Shown: positions 31,880 through 44,730, counted from the stretch's first letter. The stretch is 64,000 nt of DNA from Strigamia acuminata (GCA_949358305.1 OX442314.1:13323060-13387059); one strand, 5' to 3'. Translations and numbers: made by a program. Notes: a model not told the origin generated them from the sequence alone.

Positions 31880-34800
31880 TCATTGATATTTCCCAGGGAT
31901 TCCCCCTGGTGGTCTCGGAGCATTCCAGCAATAATGCCTCCCACCAGTCTGTCCACTCTCACTTTTACCTTCTAGAACGTGTTTTCTGTTTTTGTGTGTA
32001 GATTTTCCTTTCCGTCTCAAATCAGTGAAGTATTTACCGGACTTAACATCACGAACTCCCTCTCTCATTGGATGATAATGCCACCCAGATTTCTCACTCC
32101 ACTGGCGCAACGGTTCAAGACCACCACCTGCCCTTTTTGCTGCTTCGTACGCTTCTTTTCTCGAATTAAACATTAGCTTGTGTATTTTGGGCTTCCCGCA
32201 TGGTCCCGCACCTCTCGTAGTAACTTTACCCTCCGTCGTGGCGTTGCCAGATGTATTTTGCTTAGAATTCTTGCGATTTCGGTCGTCGTCACCACCACCC
32301 GAATTAGATCTGAAATTATTCGACGATTTTCCACTAAACGATTTATTTGCGACCGTGCTAGCCCTGTTATTGATTTCGGATTTAATTTTTCTAGAGTCAA
32401 AATGACCCGCTTTGCCGTTCAGGGTTCTGACTTCCGACGAATTGAACGCATTCGGGTTGCCTTTTCTACCGCCTACCGTATGCGCTTTCATTTTGAGATT
32501 CATGGAAACTCCACCGTACACTCGTTTTGGAAAACTGCGATAAAAAGCGGACGGAACCCAAACGCACTCGTTACCATTTGGATCGTTCATTTCGCAGTTT
32601 TTTTCAAGATCGTTGAAATTAAGTCCAAACCGATTGCAATAATTGCCAAAACGACTCAGCTTTTCTTTCTGTCTCGTTTCCAGGACAGTGCGAACGTGCT
32701 GTGCTATTGATTCAGTGTTTCCACGTCTCAAGAAACTGGAAACTAAAGAAATGAAGTTTGAATCCATTGGGACATCAAGAGCTTTTGCTAATTTTGAAGC
32801 TACGGCATTGACATTTTCTTCGGTTACATCGTATTCCCTAACTTGGGAGTATATGTCGTACAATAAGGACTGAATTGGTGTAATATCAACACGAAACTCC
32901 TTCTTGGCATCTTCTAAATTGTTGTAAACTTGACTTAATATCTTGCAAACAGCCTGTAGTTTATATAATTCTCGTAATCGCAATAAAACACGATAATATC
33001 GACCGATGGATGTGTAAGCGCTTGTCAAATCATCTGCGAATTCCTTCTCTGCATCGTTTTCGGTACTACATTGAAAATCAGAATCATCTTCATAATCATC
33101 ATCATCAAAAGAATCAGAATCAGAATCGTAAGAATCATCTGATTCAGTTCCGTCACTATCACAATTACAACCGGCGTCATCGTCATCGATTAATTCCCCC
33201 TAAAAAGAAGTAATAAATCGAGTTTACATCATTATTATTTTTATTGAGAATAATAATTACCTCGGAATTATACTTCAATAAATGTGATTTAACCGTCATA
33301 GGACACTTTCCAAACAAGTAAAGTAGTTTATCGCTATCAGTACGGCTGGTGTCATACGTCAATTCTCCGCATTCGATCCAGAATCGATGAGCGGCTCCAA
33401 TTTTCGATCCGTTCTCACGTTCTGAAGTGGGTAGAACAAACTCTCTCAAACGCTCAGGAAGCGCCGTAACCAGCTTGTCGGCAGTCGGTCGAAATGCGAA
33501 CGGAAATTTAGCCGAAATTTCAACACCAGTCGAGAGATACTTGAGCAGCATGTCCGCGTGAAGCTGAGTCGCTAAAAAATTCGAATTATAAGTATTCTTT
33601 GGTAAGAATCGCATTTCTTGAAAAGGATGCGACTGCATGTCAAAATCCGCTTGGTTTAATGTAAAGAAACTGGACGTGATGCCCATGTGCAACACTTCCA
33701 ACACATCTGCCATGTTGAAAAGCCCCGTATGCTCCATTTCGTTCGTGCTCTTGAACACACCTGGTCGCGGTGTAGGTGTCATGATTAAATGAAACGAACC
33801 TTCTTCCAAATCGACGCACACACCATCTATGGAATCAAAGTTCTCGCCAGTGAGATTCAAGCAAGGACGACAGGGATTCAAAAAGCCTTCCTCGTCACGA
33901 TTCAACATATTCCATTGCATCAGTGACTGAATTTGGTTGACATTCCAAGCAGAATGTTGTTGTAACAAAGATGTTAACGCCGATTGACGGTATTGTTCAA
34001 ACTTCGTCCCACCGTCGGAGACAGGAAGACATTTCCAAGCCAATTCGAGCAATTCGTATTTATATTGATGAGATCGTGGATGATCAACAGCATTTTTGTT
34101 AAAATATACCTCCAGGAATTCGGTACCAACTGCATCCAGATATATAAAATCGGTGGTGAGAGTCATCTGAATGTTCGCAAATGGAGTTACTTTGACGAGA
34201 CGTGTCAAACTTCGACTTAACGTTTCAGCCAACGCCACATCTGCATTTTCCAACACCGGCTTGTTTCCTAAAACGGACCAAACAATAAATTATATGCATA
34301 ACTGGTTTCAAATTTTAAAATTACCGTTCTGCAAATTTAATTGACCGCTCGCTATTAATGCTGCTCGAAAGAGATCATTTGAGAGTCTGGAAAGAGTGAA
34401 ACTCAATTTGACAAAATACAATTCCGTCATAGGATGTTCGTGTGTCCTGGCCTTAGCTGCAGTCATAAAGCACAAGTCGCGAATTGCATTTCTCAATGCG
34501 TACATCATTGACAGCGGGACTCGATTAGCGTCCAACAGCTCCACTTGTTTATTAGACCGCTGCTCGCTTACAAATTCAAACTGCTTCATCTCACGTAAGA
34601 AGAAAGACGAAGCGAGCACGAAATTCGAGCACAACATGCTCGTGTCAAACGAAGCCATGCAGAAATCAATGTAAAGTAACGCTGCAGTCATGTTACTATG
34701 TCTGCCACTGTGCACCGCTCTTTCGTACTTCATAGCTGAGCGTATATTGGCATTGGATGTAAGGCGATCGCAATATTGATGACTAACGGGAATGGGTAGA

Positions 34801-36264
34801 TCGTTTACATTGAGTTGTTCCGCGAGGCCAGCAATCATGGCATTGATGTGATTAATGCCAAGCAGGGAAGAGACAGAAGAGTGCACTTCGTCAGTTGGTA
34901 ACAAAATCACAGCGTCTTGGTATGCTTGCAGTGATGCTTCATAATTCTTTTCACGTTCCAAGTAATAGCCTTTAAATACGAGTAGTGAAGCTTGATAACG
35001 AAGTGGCAATTGAGTTATATCTCTTCCCGTTGATAATTCTTCGTATAGCTGCTTTAATAAGATACTTCCACGCTCGACAAGTCTGTGCGATATTTTCTTC
35101 AGAAACCCATCTTTGTTTGCACAAAACTCGTACATCCAATCGCGTAAAACTTGCAACGTCTGCAAAATATCATTAAACATTAAATCCGTAAGCGACTACA
35201 ATCGTCTTGAGCTTTCTTACCTCATTTTCTAAATGTTCCTTACTCTCTTTGTAAAAGCTTACTATGTCTGTGTCTAGACTGCAATTGGGGAAATTTCTTT
35301 CCACAGCGTTGCCTGCTCCAACAACTTCATTATACATCTTATCTTGATGCAATAATATGATCATTAAAGTGTAAACCCATGGAGTTGGATGATTAAGCTT
35401 ACACTTGACCGCTGCTGTACGAATGGCCTCGGCTATATTTCTGACTTCGGAAACATCGTTTAATGTCGCAGCAGTCAACATATATAGAACGGTTTCATCC
35501 GATGGATCTTTCTTGTACAGAGCAATGAAATACAGTTTGGCCACGTCATATTTTTTAATTCGATATAACTCTTCAGCTCGACTCTTTAACACGTGCGTCT
35601 TAGCACTGATGACGTACCACGATAAGGCCTCTAAGTACCGGCCTGCGTTGAAATGTTTGTCACCTTCATTAGATCTGTCGTGTGACCAACCCCACAGTTT
35701 GTCGGTCAATGACACTTTGGCTTCGTCGAGTTGCCAGTCAGTAGAAAATGCAGTGACCAATTTGGTACGTAAATCTTCTTTTTCGTACTGTTTCAAGTGT
35801 TTGTTGTACTGAGTCTCGTAAAACGACAATTTCTCTTCGCGTTGAAAATCGTTCGCAATCTTCTGCAAATCCTGGCTTGCTCGTCCGATTTGTTGTAAAG
35901 CGTCGTTGTATATTTTGCCCTTATTAAAGTTATCAATAAATGTCAAATTAGAAAACTCGTTACTCCACTCTTGTAGTCGCAGTTTAAAACTTTCCGACAA
36001 TTTTTCGCCGATGTTTAAAGCCATGAAAATCGTACTAATGTCTTCTTCCGGTTCGTACTCATCGTCATACTTCGCTCTTTGTTCCGGATCGAGTAAAACT
36101 GTTTTAGCTTTGTTTAAATTTTTCATCCATTCTTCAGTTCCACCCTCTCTGTCCGGATGAGCCATTAACGCCCTTAGCCGCCATGCCCTCTGAATTTCAG
36201 CTGCTGTAGCGCCCCTTTGAACGCCAAGCAGATTGTACAAGTCAACATCAATAGCTTCAGCCAT
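31880..36264 (-). CDS. D5: full-length J-domain TPR protein, 1401 aa
   Basis: Exons 36264-35221 (348 codons), 35159-34325, 34267-33261 and 33199-31880 join in frame; introns are 59-61 bp. Exon 1 starts MAEAIDVDLYNLLGV, holds the J domain with HPD (MAHPDREGG) and then a ~190-residue TPR-like extension (EGDKHFNAGRYLEALSWY, AEELYRIKKYDVAKLYFI) absent from D4. Exon 2 has a further TPR-like repeat (EKNYEASLQAYQDAVILLP). Exon 3 carries HADMLLKYLSTGVE and HRFWIECGELTYD. Exon 4 has an Asp/Ser/Glu-rich start, TSAYTSIGRYYRVLLRLREL, VWVPSAFYRSFPKRVYGG and the C-terminal KPKIHKLMF, EAAKRAGGGLEP, GWHYHP and GRHYCWNAP words. Exon sizes 2 and 3 equal those of D6 exactly. Head to head with the R2 pseudogene. 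Confidence 0.88.
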
Positions 36265-36605
36265 TTTGTGTAGTCTATCGAATACAAATGATAAATCAAT
36301 TTATGACACATGTGATACAAATTTTATGTGGCCAAGATTAAAAGCAAATTCAGAATTGACAACTTCATCCAGTTTAATTGCAAAAATGTACTTTTTATAG
36401 GCAAAAATAAATAAATAAATAAATAAGTAATGCATTTTTGGACAAGAATTATGTTAAAACCGAGTGAAAATGCTGAAAATAGTTTGAAATCGTGGAAAAC
36501 AATAGATATTATAATAGCTATTATAAAATTTAAATTACACCAGCCAAAAATAAATTGTCAAAACGCCCAATGTCTAACGCCGAACGCCTTGAATATTGGG
36601 CGTTA

Positions 36606-37001
36606 GGGGCCGTCCATAAATTACGTAACGCCTGGAGGGGGGGGGGGGAGGGGGTTTCAAATTTTGTTACGGGTTGTTACGACGGGGAGGGGGGGGGGGG
36701 AGGTTCTTAATTATGTTACGTAACAAATTTTTTTTTAGCATTTTTGAAAAATTTTGAAATTTTTTGAAATTTTTTTGAAATTTTTGTAAAAAATTTTAAA
36801 TTTGTGTAAAAAATTTTAAATTTGTGTAAAATTTTGTATTATAAGCTTGTATCAATTTTTTTTTTTAGGGGGGGGGGGGTAATGAGTTTTGTTACGTAAT
36901 ATTCTAGGGGGGGTTTGTGGATTTGTTACGACCTTGTTACAAGGGGGGGGAGGGGGTCTAAAAATCGTAAAATCAGCGTTACGTAATTTATGGAAGGCCC
37001 C
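36606..37001. mobile_element. MITE with 26-bp TIRs and TTA target duplication
   Basis: 396 bp, ends GGGGCCGTCCATAAATTACG and its inverse with one mismatch over 26 bp, flanked by TTA at 36603-36605 and 37002-37004. The 3-bp TWA-type duplication and GGG ends fit PIF/Harbinger. The interior is A/T- and poly-G-rich (runs of 9-11 G) with TGTTACG words and no ORF. It sits inside a CGTTAGGCGTTGG-like repeat and separates D5 from its divergent partner R2. Confidence 0.75.
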
Positions 37002-37230
37002 TTAGGCGTTGGATAGGCGCAAATCTCCCAACGCCTAACCCCTAACATTTAGCCCCAAACTGTCCAACGCCCTACGCCCAACGCCCTACGCCCAACGCCT
37101 ATGCCGAACATTTAGCCCATCCCCTATATGATATGGTAAGTTACTTGCCTATGTCTAGCCGGACCGGATAAGTGTCAGGAGATGATTTTATCACGAGGCT
37201 GAACCAAGAGTATTTATAACTTTGATCACA

Positions 37231-37238
37231 TCACGTGA
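37231..37238. promoter_or_regulatory. E-box palindrome TCACGTGA between D5 and R2
   Basis: Same 8-mer as between D4 and R1, 580 bases before the R2 start. Context (ATCACGTGAAAG) resembles the copy before R3. Confidence 0.4.
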
Positions 37239-37429
37239 AAGTTAGTATTGGGGAAGTCCCCACTTATCTATTTATAAAAAAAAGCCAAGATTTTTTTTTA
37301 AAAAATCTGTGTCGTAACAACCACCATTCATCAGACCTTGAAACCTTTGGGTTTTATTTATGACATTAAAAATATTATTTCTTTCAGCATTTCTGTCAGC
37401 ATTAAACTTGTAACCGTGATAACTGTTAC

Positions 37430-37705
37430 GTAATGCCAGTTGACAAATGCCATACTTTTAGTTCGAGTCTCGTATCAAACAAATGACGTCAGCATTTGTG
37501 ACAATCATGTACGCGTTAAATTTTGCCAGTGCAAATAAAGAGCAGCTGTTTGCAAGTTTTTAATGTTTAATTCAAGGTTCGTCTCAAACAAATGACATCG
37601 TCATTTGTGACTATCAAGGACTATTTTCAACAATGTTTAGAAGAACATTGATTGATTTTCATTCAAATTATTAATCGCTGCTATTAGTGAGCATTAACCT
37701 TTAAG
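37430..37705 (+). pseudogene. Two decayed R-gene 5' ends in tandem
   Basis: Two partial copies of the R promoter/exon-1 segment precede R2. The first has CAAATGACGTCAGCATTTGTG and an ATG at about 37509 (CRE-like site at 37484-37491). The second (about 37580-37700) includes a remnant of exon 1 (AGAACATTG, TTCAAATTA) and its GTGAGC donor. They show that the 5' end was duplicated several times without the rest of the gene. Confidence 0.55.
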
Positions 37706-37810
37706 TTGATAACTCTGTTTTGCAATAGAGAGCAGCAGTTGACAAGTACGTATCTAATTTTTACTCCCAAGTTTCATATCAAATAAGTGACATCATCATT
37801 TGTGACAATC

Positions 37811-38404
37811 ATGGAGGCGTGAAGTTTTGACTGTCTTCAACAATTTTTAGAAGAACACTGGTCTTTATTCAAATTAATATTCGCTGCTGTTAGTGAGTCT
37901 TTCATAAATTACTTAATCAAAATGATTGAGGTTCATTTCTGTTCGCAAGTGTCATAGTCATTCCAATTGTGCTCAAGAAATGTCTAAATGGCGGTTGGGG
38001 GAACAGCACTCTTCAGTTATCTGGGGAAACCGTGATCGTTACTGGAATGGGGAAAGAAACGGCCTGAGATTTATTTCGTCAAGGTCGAGTTAACTTCAAC
38101 TCAGGTGCATGTCGACGAGTCCAAAGTCACAAGGTAAATTGCTTGTTCGTCACCTTGACCTCACGAGCCTTGACTCTGTTTCTGAGTTTGCTAAAAATAT
38201 CCCTATTTGTCCAAGGATATCCTAACTGAAGAGGCTAGAGTCGACATTTTAATCAACAATGCAGGTATTGCAGACAATTCGAGTGTAATAAATATTGATA
38301 ATGCAAAATCTTGAAAACTTTATTTTTGATTTTACAGGTGTTGCGACGAACCAACATAAAACGATTGATGGTTTTTTTGATGGTTTTTGCAACAAATTAT
38401 CTCC
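37811..38404 (+). pseudogene. R2: RDH-like pseudogene, truncated
   Basis: Starts ATG GAG GCG TGA, so the fourth codon is a stop. The cofactor motif is destroyed (the TGANTG codons are deleted, leaving ATGGGGAAAGAAACG), about 70 bases around the third exon's start are missing, and the copy ends inside exon 4 after ACAAATTAT, where it joins the duplicated spacer block at 38405. The exons that would hold YxxxK are absent. Divergent partner of D5. Confidence 0.8.
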
Positions 38405-39060
38405 GGTCAGGAAATGCGCACAACTTTCACTTGTCAGTTTAACCCGAACAGACCATTCAAAAAATGGTTTTATTTTCCAATTGTATACGAATAGCAGCAG
38501 GTTTTTCCCTTCTTTCTTCTTTTAATTTTTTTTTCAGCAATTCTCTCCCAGAAGCATCAATTCCGAGCAAAAATTCACACTAATAACTCGTCTTTTTCTG
38601 AGCCGGGCAGCGCCGTCTTTACCAGGGCGTGATCTAGTCTTTAGACGACCCTAGGTCATCCCTGTCGATCTATTTCAACCCCTAAACAAACCAAATTTAA
38701 CTCGTGTAACTTCTCCCAAAAGCAAATAGTATTTTGTATCATTAATTTGTTTATAAAACCCAGGAATACATTATTTTCGTTTATTTGGTGCCATTTTATT
38801 TTTAATAAGGGCACGAAATATCAAGGTCAGTGGGGTTCTTTTCCGCATGCCCAGGTGTTTAAATTGCAGTTTGCAATACGTAAAATACCCAAACTCGACC
38901 TCGTACAACTAGAATTTAGTGTTTCAATTTAGCATAGCTTTTATGGAAAAGTGGTTTGTTTACTTGTTCAGTTTTCCAGAGAAGCAAAATTCAGATCTTA
39001 GAAAACATGGCACATTTAAACTTGGTAATGACTGTAAATTTATTGTCCAAAAGGAGTAAA
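38405..39060. repeat. Duplicated spacer block (second copy)
   Basis: Matches 30360-31030. Its left end is fused directly to the broken R2 exon 4, so a deletion of the R2 3' half and part of the spacer happened after duplication. Confidence 0.65.
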
Positions 39061-39190
39061 ATGTCGTATAAAATACATTGTGTCATTGACTTATAATGAT
39101 TATATAATTGGCTTATAATGATTATATTATTGATTATAAATGAATTTAATCGGATGTTTCATCTTGTTCAGTGTCCTTCGGTTTCCTCCA

Positions 39191-40549
39191 TTAATAGTTC
39201 CCTTTGTATCCCCCTGGTGGTCTCGGAGCATTCCAGCAATAATGCCTCCCACCAGTCTGTCCACCATCGCTTTTGCCTTCTATAACGTGCTGTCTATTTT
39301 TGTGCATAGATATTCCTTTCCGTCTCAAATCAGTGAAGTATTTACCGGACTTAACATCACGAACTCCATTTCGCACTGGATGATAATGCCACCCAGAATC
39401 CTCATCCCAATGACGCAACGGTTCAAGACCACTACTTGCCCTTTTCGCCGCTTCGTACGCTTCTTTTCTCGATTTAAACGTTTGCGAGTGTATTTTGGGC
39501 TTCCCGCAAGGTCCCGCACCTCTCGTAGTAACTTTACCCTCCTTCGTGGCGTTGCTGGATTTATTTTGCTTAGAATTCTTGCGATTTCGGTCGTCGTCAT
39601 CCCCACCCGAATTAGATCTGAAATTATTCGACGATTTTCCACTAAACGATTTATTCGCGACCGTGCTCGCTCTGTCGTTGATTTGGGATTTGATTTTTCT
39701 GGAATCGAAATAGCCCGCTTTGCCATTTAGAGATCTTATGTTCGACGAATTAAACGCATTCGGGTTGCCTTTTTCGCCATTTACAGTATGCGCCTTCATT
39801 TTAAGATTCATGGAAACTCCACCGTACACTCGTTTTGGAAAATTGCGATAAAAAGCGGATGGAACCCAAACGCACTCGTTACCATTTGGATCGTTCATTT
39901 CGCAGTTTTTTTCAAGATCGTTGAAATTAATTCCAAACCGATTGCAATAATTGCCAAAACGACTCAGCTTTTTCTTCTGTCTCGTTTCCAGGACAGTGCG
40001 AACGTGCTCTGCTATCTCTTCAGTGTTTCCAAGTCTCAAGCAGTCGGAAACTAAAGAAATGAAGTGTGAACCCTTTGGGACATCAAAAGCTTCTGCTAAT
40101 TTTGAAGCTACATCATTGACATTCTCTTCGGTTAAATCGTATCCCCTAACTTCGGCGTATAATTCGGACAATGAGGACTGTATTGGTGCGACATCAACAC
40201 AAACCTTCTTCTTGGCATCTTCCAAACCGTTGTATATTTGACTTAATATTTTGCAAACAGCCTGTAGTTTGTATAATTCTCGTAATCGCAACAAAACACG
40301 ATAATATCGACCGATGGAAGTGTAAGCGCGTGTCATACCATCCGAAAATTCCTTCTCCGGATCACTTTCGGTACTACATTGAAAATCAGAAACCTCCTCT
40401 TCGTAATTATAAGAAAACATCTCGTCGTCACAATCATCCGATTCAGTTCCGTCACTATCAAAATGACTATCAGCAGCGTCGTCATCGATTAATTCCCCCT
40501 AACAAAATCAATCGAGTTAAAAATTAATTACCGTACTGTTATTATTGAT

Positions 40550-40580
<31 letters not shown>

Positions 40581-43500
40581 TAATAACAATAATTAATAAT
40601 AATTACCTCTGCATCATGCTTCAGTAAATGTGATTTAACAGTCATAGGACACTTTCCAAACAAGTAAAGAATTTTATCGCTATCTTTATCGCTGACGTCA
40701 TACGTCAATTCTCCGCATTCGATCCAGAAGCGATGAGCGGCGCCTATTTTCGATCCATTCTTACGGTCTGAAGTTGGTACAACAAATTCCCTTAAATGTT
40801 CAGGAAGCGCTTTTACCAGTTTATCGGCAGTGGGCCTAAACGCGAATGGGAATTTAGCAGAAATTTCAACACCAGTCGAGAGATACTTGAGCAGCATGTC
40901 CGCGTGAAGCTGAGTCGCTAAAAAATTAGATTTATAAGTATTCTTTGGTAAGAATCGCATTTCTTGTAAAGGATGTGACTGCATATCGAAATCCGCTTGA
41001 TTTAGCGTAAAAAAACTGGATGAAATGCCCATTTGCAATACTTCTAACACATCTGCCATGTTAAAAAGCCCCGTTTGCTCCATTTCGTCCGTGTTCTGGA
41101 ATACACCCGGTCGCGGAGTAGACGTCATGATTAAACGAAACGAACCTTCGTCCAAATCGACAAAGACTCCTTCGATGGAATCAAAGTTCTCGCCACTGAG
41201 ATTCAACCAAGGGCGAGTTGGATCCAAAAAGCCTTCCTCGTCCCGATTCAACACATTCCATTGCATCAATGAATGAATTTGGTTGACATCCCATTCAGGA
41301 TGCTGGTGTAACAAAGATATTAACGCCGCCTGGCGATATTGCTCAAACTTCCTCCCTCCATCAGAAAAAGGCAGACACTTCCAAGCCAATTCCAGCAATT
41401 CGTATTGATATTTGTGAGATCGTGGATTATCAATAGCATTCCTGTTGTAATACACCTCCAAGAATTCCGTGCAAACTGCATCCAGATACAGAAAATCGGT
41501 GGAGAGAGTCATCGGAATGTCCGCAAACGGAGTTACTTGGACGAGACGTGTCAAACCTCGACTTAACATTTCAGCCAACGCCGCATCGGCATCTTCGATC
41601 ACCGGTTTATTTCCTGAAAACAAAAACGAAAATAATTATTTTTTAATAAATTTAATTTTCCAAAATAAAAATTACCGTTCTGCAAATTTAATTGACCGCT
41701 CGCCATTAACGCTGCTCGAAAGAGATCATTTGAGAGTTTGGAAAGAACGAAACTCAATTTGACGAAATACAATTCCGTGATAGGGTGTTCGTGTCTCCTG
41801 GCCTTAGCTGCAGTCATAAAGCACAAGTCGCGAATTGCATTTCTCAATGCGTACATCATTGACAGCGGGACTCGATTAGCGTCCAACAGCTCGACTTGTT
41901 TATTAGACCGCTGCTCGCTAACAAATTCAAACTCTTTCATCTCCCGTAAGAAGAAAGACGAAGCGAGCACGAAATTCGAGCACAACATGCTCGTGTCAAA
42001 CGAAGACATGCAGAGATCAATGTAAAGTAACGCTGCAGCCATGTTACTGTGTCTGCCACCGTGCACCGCCCTTTCGTACCTCATAGCCGAGCGTATATTG
42101 GCATTGGCTGTCAAGCGATCGCAATATTGATGACTAACGGGAATGGATACATCGTTTGCATGCAGTTGATCTGTTAGGCTCGCAATCATGGCTTTGATGT
42201 GATTAATGTTAAGCAAAGAAGCGACCGAAGAATGCACTTCTTCGGTTGGTAACAAAATCACGGCATCCTGGTAAGCCTTTAGTGATGCTTTGTAGTTCCT
42301 TTCTCGTTCCAAGTAATAGCCTTTAAATACGAGCAGTGAAGCTTGATAACGAAGCGGCAATTGAGTTGTGTCTCTTCCCGTTGATAATTCGTCGTAGAGC
42401 TGCTTTAATAAGGCGCTTCCACGCTCGACAAGTCTGTTCGATATTTTCTTCAGAAATCCATTTTTGTCCGCACAAAACTCGTAGAGCCATTCGCGTAAAA
42501 CTTGCAACGTCTGCAAAATATCATTAAACGTTAAATTTGTAAGCGACTACGACCGTTTTGAGCTTTCTTACCTCATTTTCTAAATGTTCTTTACTCTCTT
42601 GGTAAAAGCGTTGCATTAACTCCGGTTGTTGTGAGAAATTCGGGAAAATTCGTTCGCGGGCTTTGGCTGCTCCAACAACTTCAGCATACATCTTATCTTG
42701 ATGCAATAATCTGATCATTAAAATGTACACCGATGGATGATTACATGTGGCTGCCGCTGTGCGAATGGCCTCGGCTATATTTCTGTCTTCGAGACCGTAA
42801 TTGTTTAATGTCGCAGCAGTTAACATTAACAGAACGGTGTTGTTCGATGGTTGTTTCTTGTACAAAGCAATGTAATACAATTTAGCCTCGTGGAATTTCC
42901 CACTCCGAAATAACTCATCGGCGCGACTCTTTAGCACGTGCGTCTTAGCACTGACGATGTACCATGATAAAGCCTCTACGTACCGGCCTGCGTTGAAATG
43001 AGTGTCACCTTCATCGGATCTGTCGTGAGACCACCCCCACAGTTTGTCGGTCAATGACACTTTGGCTTCGTCGAGTTGCCAGTCAGTAGAAAATGCAGTG
43101 ACCAATTTGGTAGGCAAATCTTCTTTTTCGTACGGTTTCAAGTGTTTGTTGTACTGAATCTCGTAAAACGACAATTTCTCTTCGCGTTGAAAAGAGTTCG
43201 CAATGTTCTGCAAATCCTGGTTTGCTCGTCCGATTTGTTCAAAAGCGTCGATGTATATTTTGCCGTTATTAAAATTATCGATAAATGTCAAATTCGAAAA
43301 CTCGTAATTCCACTCTTGTAATCGCAATTTAAAACTTTCCGACAATCTTTCGCCGATGTTTAAAGACATGAAAATTGTACTAATGTTTTCTTCCGGTTCG
43401 TACTCATCGTCGTACTTGGCTCTTCGTTCCGGGTCGAGTAAAACTGTTTTAGCTTTGTTTAAATTTTTCATCCATTCTTCAGTTCCACCCTTTTTGTCCG

Positions 43501-43609
43501 GATGAGCCGTTAACGCCCTTAGCCGCCATGCCCTCTGAATTTCAGCTGCTGTAGCATCTCTTTGAACGCCAAGCAGATTGTACAAGTCTACATCAATTGC
43601 TTCAGCCAT
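39191..43609 (-). CDS. D6: full-length J-domain TPR protein, 1395 aa
   Basis: Exons 43609-42572 (346 codons), 42510-41676 (835 nt), 41613-40607 (1007 nt) and 40498-39191 join in frame. J domain at residues about 5-70 with HPD (TAHPDKKGG); TPR-like extension to 346; TPR-like exon 2; module of unknown function in exon 3 (residues about 625-960) with GENFDSIEGVFVDL, LFNMADVLEVL, HADMLLKYLSTGVE and HRFWIECGELTYD; exon 4 with FSDGMTRAYTSIGRYY (about 1011), WVPSAFYRNFPKRVYGGVSM, a basic Asn/Ser linker and the C-terminal domain with HYHP at about 1331-1334 and GRHYCWNAPRPPGG near the end. No signal peptide or membrane segment is evident, so a cytosolic or nuclear protein is expected. Divergent partner of R3. 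The C-terminal domain recalls small basic nuclease-like domains of bacterial secreted polymorphic proteins; that link is tentative. Confidence 0.88.
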
Positions 43610-43864
43610 TTTATGTACTCTATCGAATACAAATGCAAAATCAAATAGGTCACTTAACTTAACCCTTTAAATTTGTGACACATTGAATGAAATTATATTT
43701 ATCCAAGGTTAGAAGCAAACGTTAAAGCAAATGCAGAAATGAGAACTTCTCAACATTTGATTGCAAAAATAAACATATGCAAAAGAAATCGGAAATATGC
43801 AAAAGAAATCGGAATTTTTGGACTAGAAAAAAGTTTTCATGAAAAAACGTGGATTTTACATGTA

Positions 43865-44126
43865 CAGTCGAAGCTCTTTATAACGAATCGCACAGGACCG
43901 AAAAAATCGACTCGTTAAAACGAATTAACTAAAAAAATATTTTATTATAAATAATATTATTAAGTTTCATGTTAATTTTATCCCAATTCTTTAAAATTGT
44001 TGAAACCTGTTTGTTATAACAAATAATTCGTTATATCGAAAATATTAAACATGATGTTCTATGGCTAGCCAACCAAATAATTTTAGCAATTTGTTTTTCG
44101 CGATTCGTTATAAAGATTTTCGACTG
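43865..44126. mobile_element. pogo/Tigger-type MITE
   Basis: 262 bp with ends CAGTCGAAGCTCTTTATAACG and an imperfect inverse (CGTTATAAAGATTTTCGACTG), flanked by TA on both sides (43863-43864, 44127-44128). CAGTCGA-type ends with TA duplication are typical of pogo-like Tc1/mariner MITEs. No ORF. Confidence 0.75.
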
Positions 44127-44426
44127 TACCAGAGGGCCCGAGTCTATAGTTTAGAGTCAGGGGCCTGGGACAAGTGCATCTTTTGCTACCACCTGCATCC
44201 GCCCTTGCTTCCACCCTGAACCAACTCCCGAAGGTAGTTTATGAAAACATAACATGTGATCCCCAATCCTAGTTAATAATTATTTAAAATTTCAGTCCTG
44301 CTTAGAATGGTACGAAAGACCCAGAGACATATATTTATACCTTATGATACGGTCAATCCGCCTGTCAAGCCGGACCGGACAACTTCGAGGAGATCATTTG
44401 ACACGAAGTTAAATCACGAGTTAGAA

Positions 44427-44448
44427 TCACGTGGTTGGTATCACGTGA
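44427..44448. promoter_or_regulatory. Paired E-boxes between D6 and R3
   Basis: TCACGTGG at 44427-44434 and TCACGTGA at 44441-44448, 14 bases apart, about 290 bases before the R3 start. The closest pair of such sites in the window. Confidence 0.4.
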
Positions 44449-44707
44449 AGGTTGAAAGTGGGAAAGTTATAATTTAATAGATTTGATTTGATTTAAAAAG
44501 CCGTGAATTTTTATTACAGAAAAGTCTGTGCCGTTTTTCCAACCGTTTATCACACCTTGAGATCTTTGAGTTTTGCTTATAATATTTAAAAGAAAAATTT
44601 CTGCTTTCTGGAAAGCATTAACCTTCAAGTTGATAACTCTGTTTTGCAATAGAGAGCAGCAGTTGACAAGTATCTAATCTCTACTCCCAAGTTTCATATC
44701 AAATAAG

Positions 44708-44715
44708 TGACGTCA
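44708..44715. promoter_or_regulatory. CRE-like site TGACGTCA before R3
   Basis: Perfect palindrome 23 bases before the ATG at 44731, followed by TCATTTGTGAC, which is shared by other R copies. Confidence 0.4.
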
Positions 44716-44730
44716 TCATTTGTGACAATC

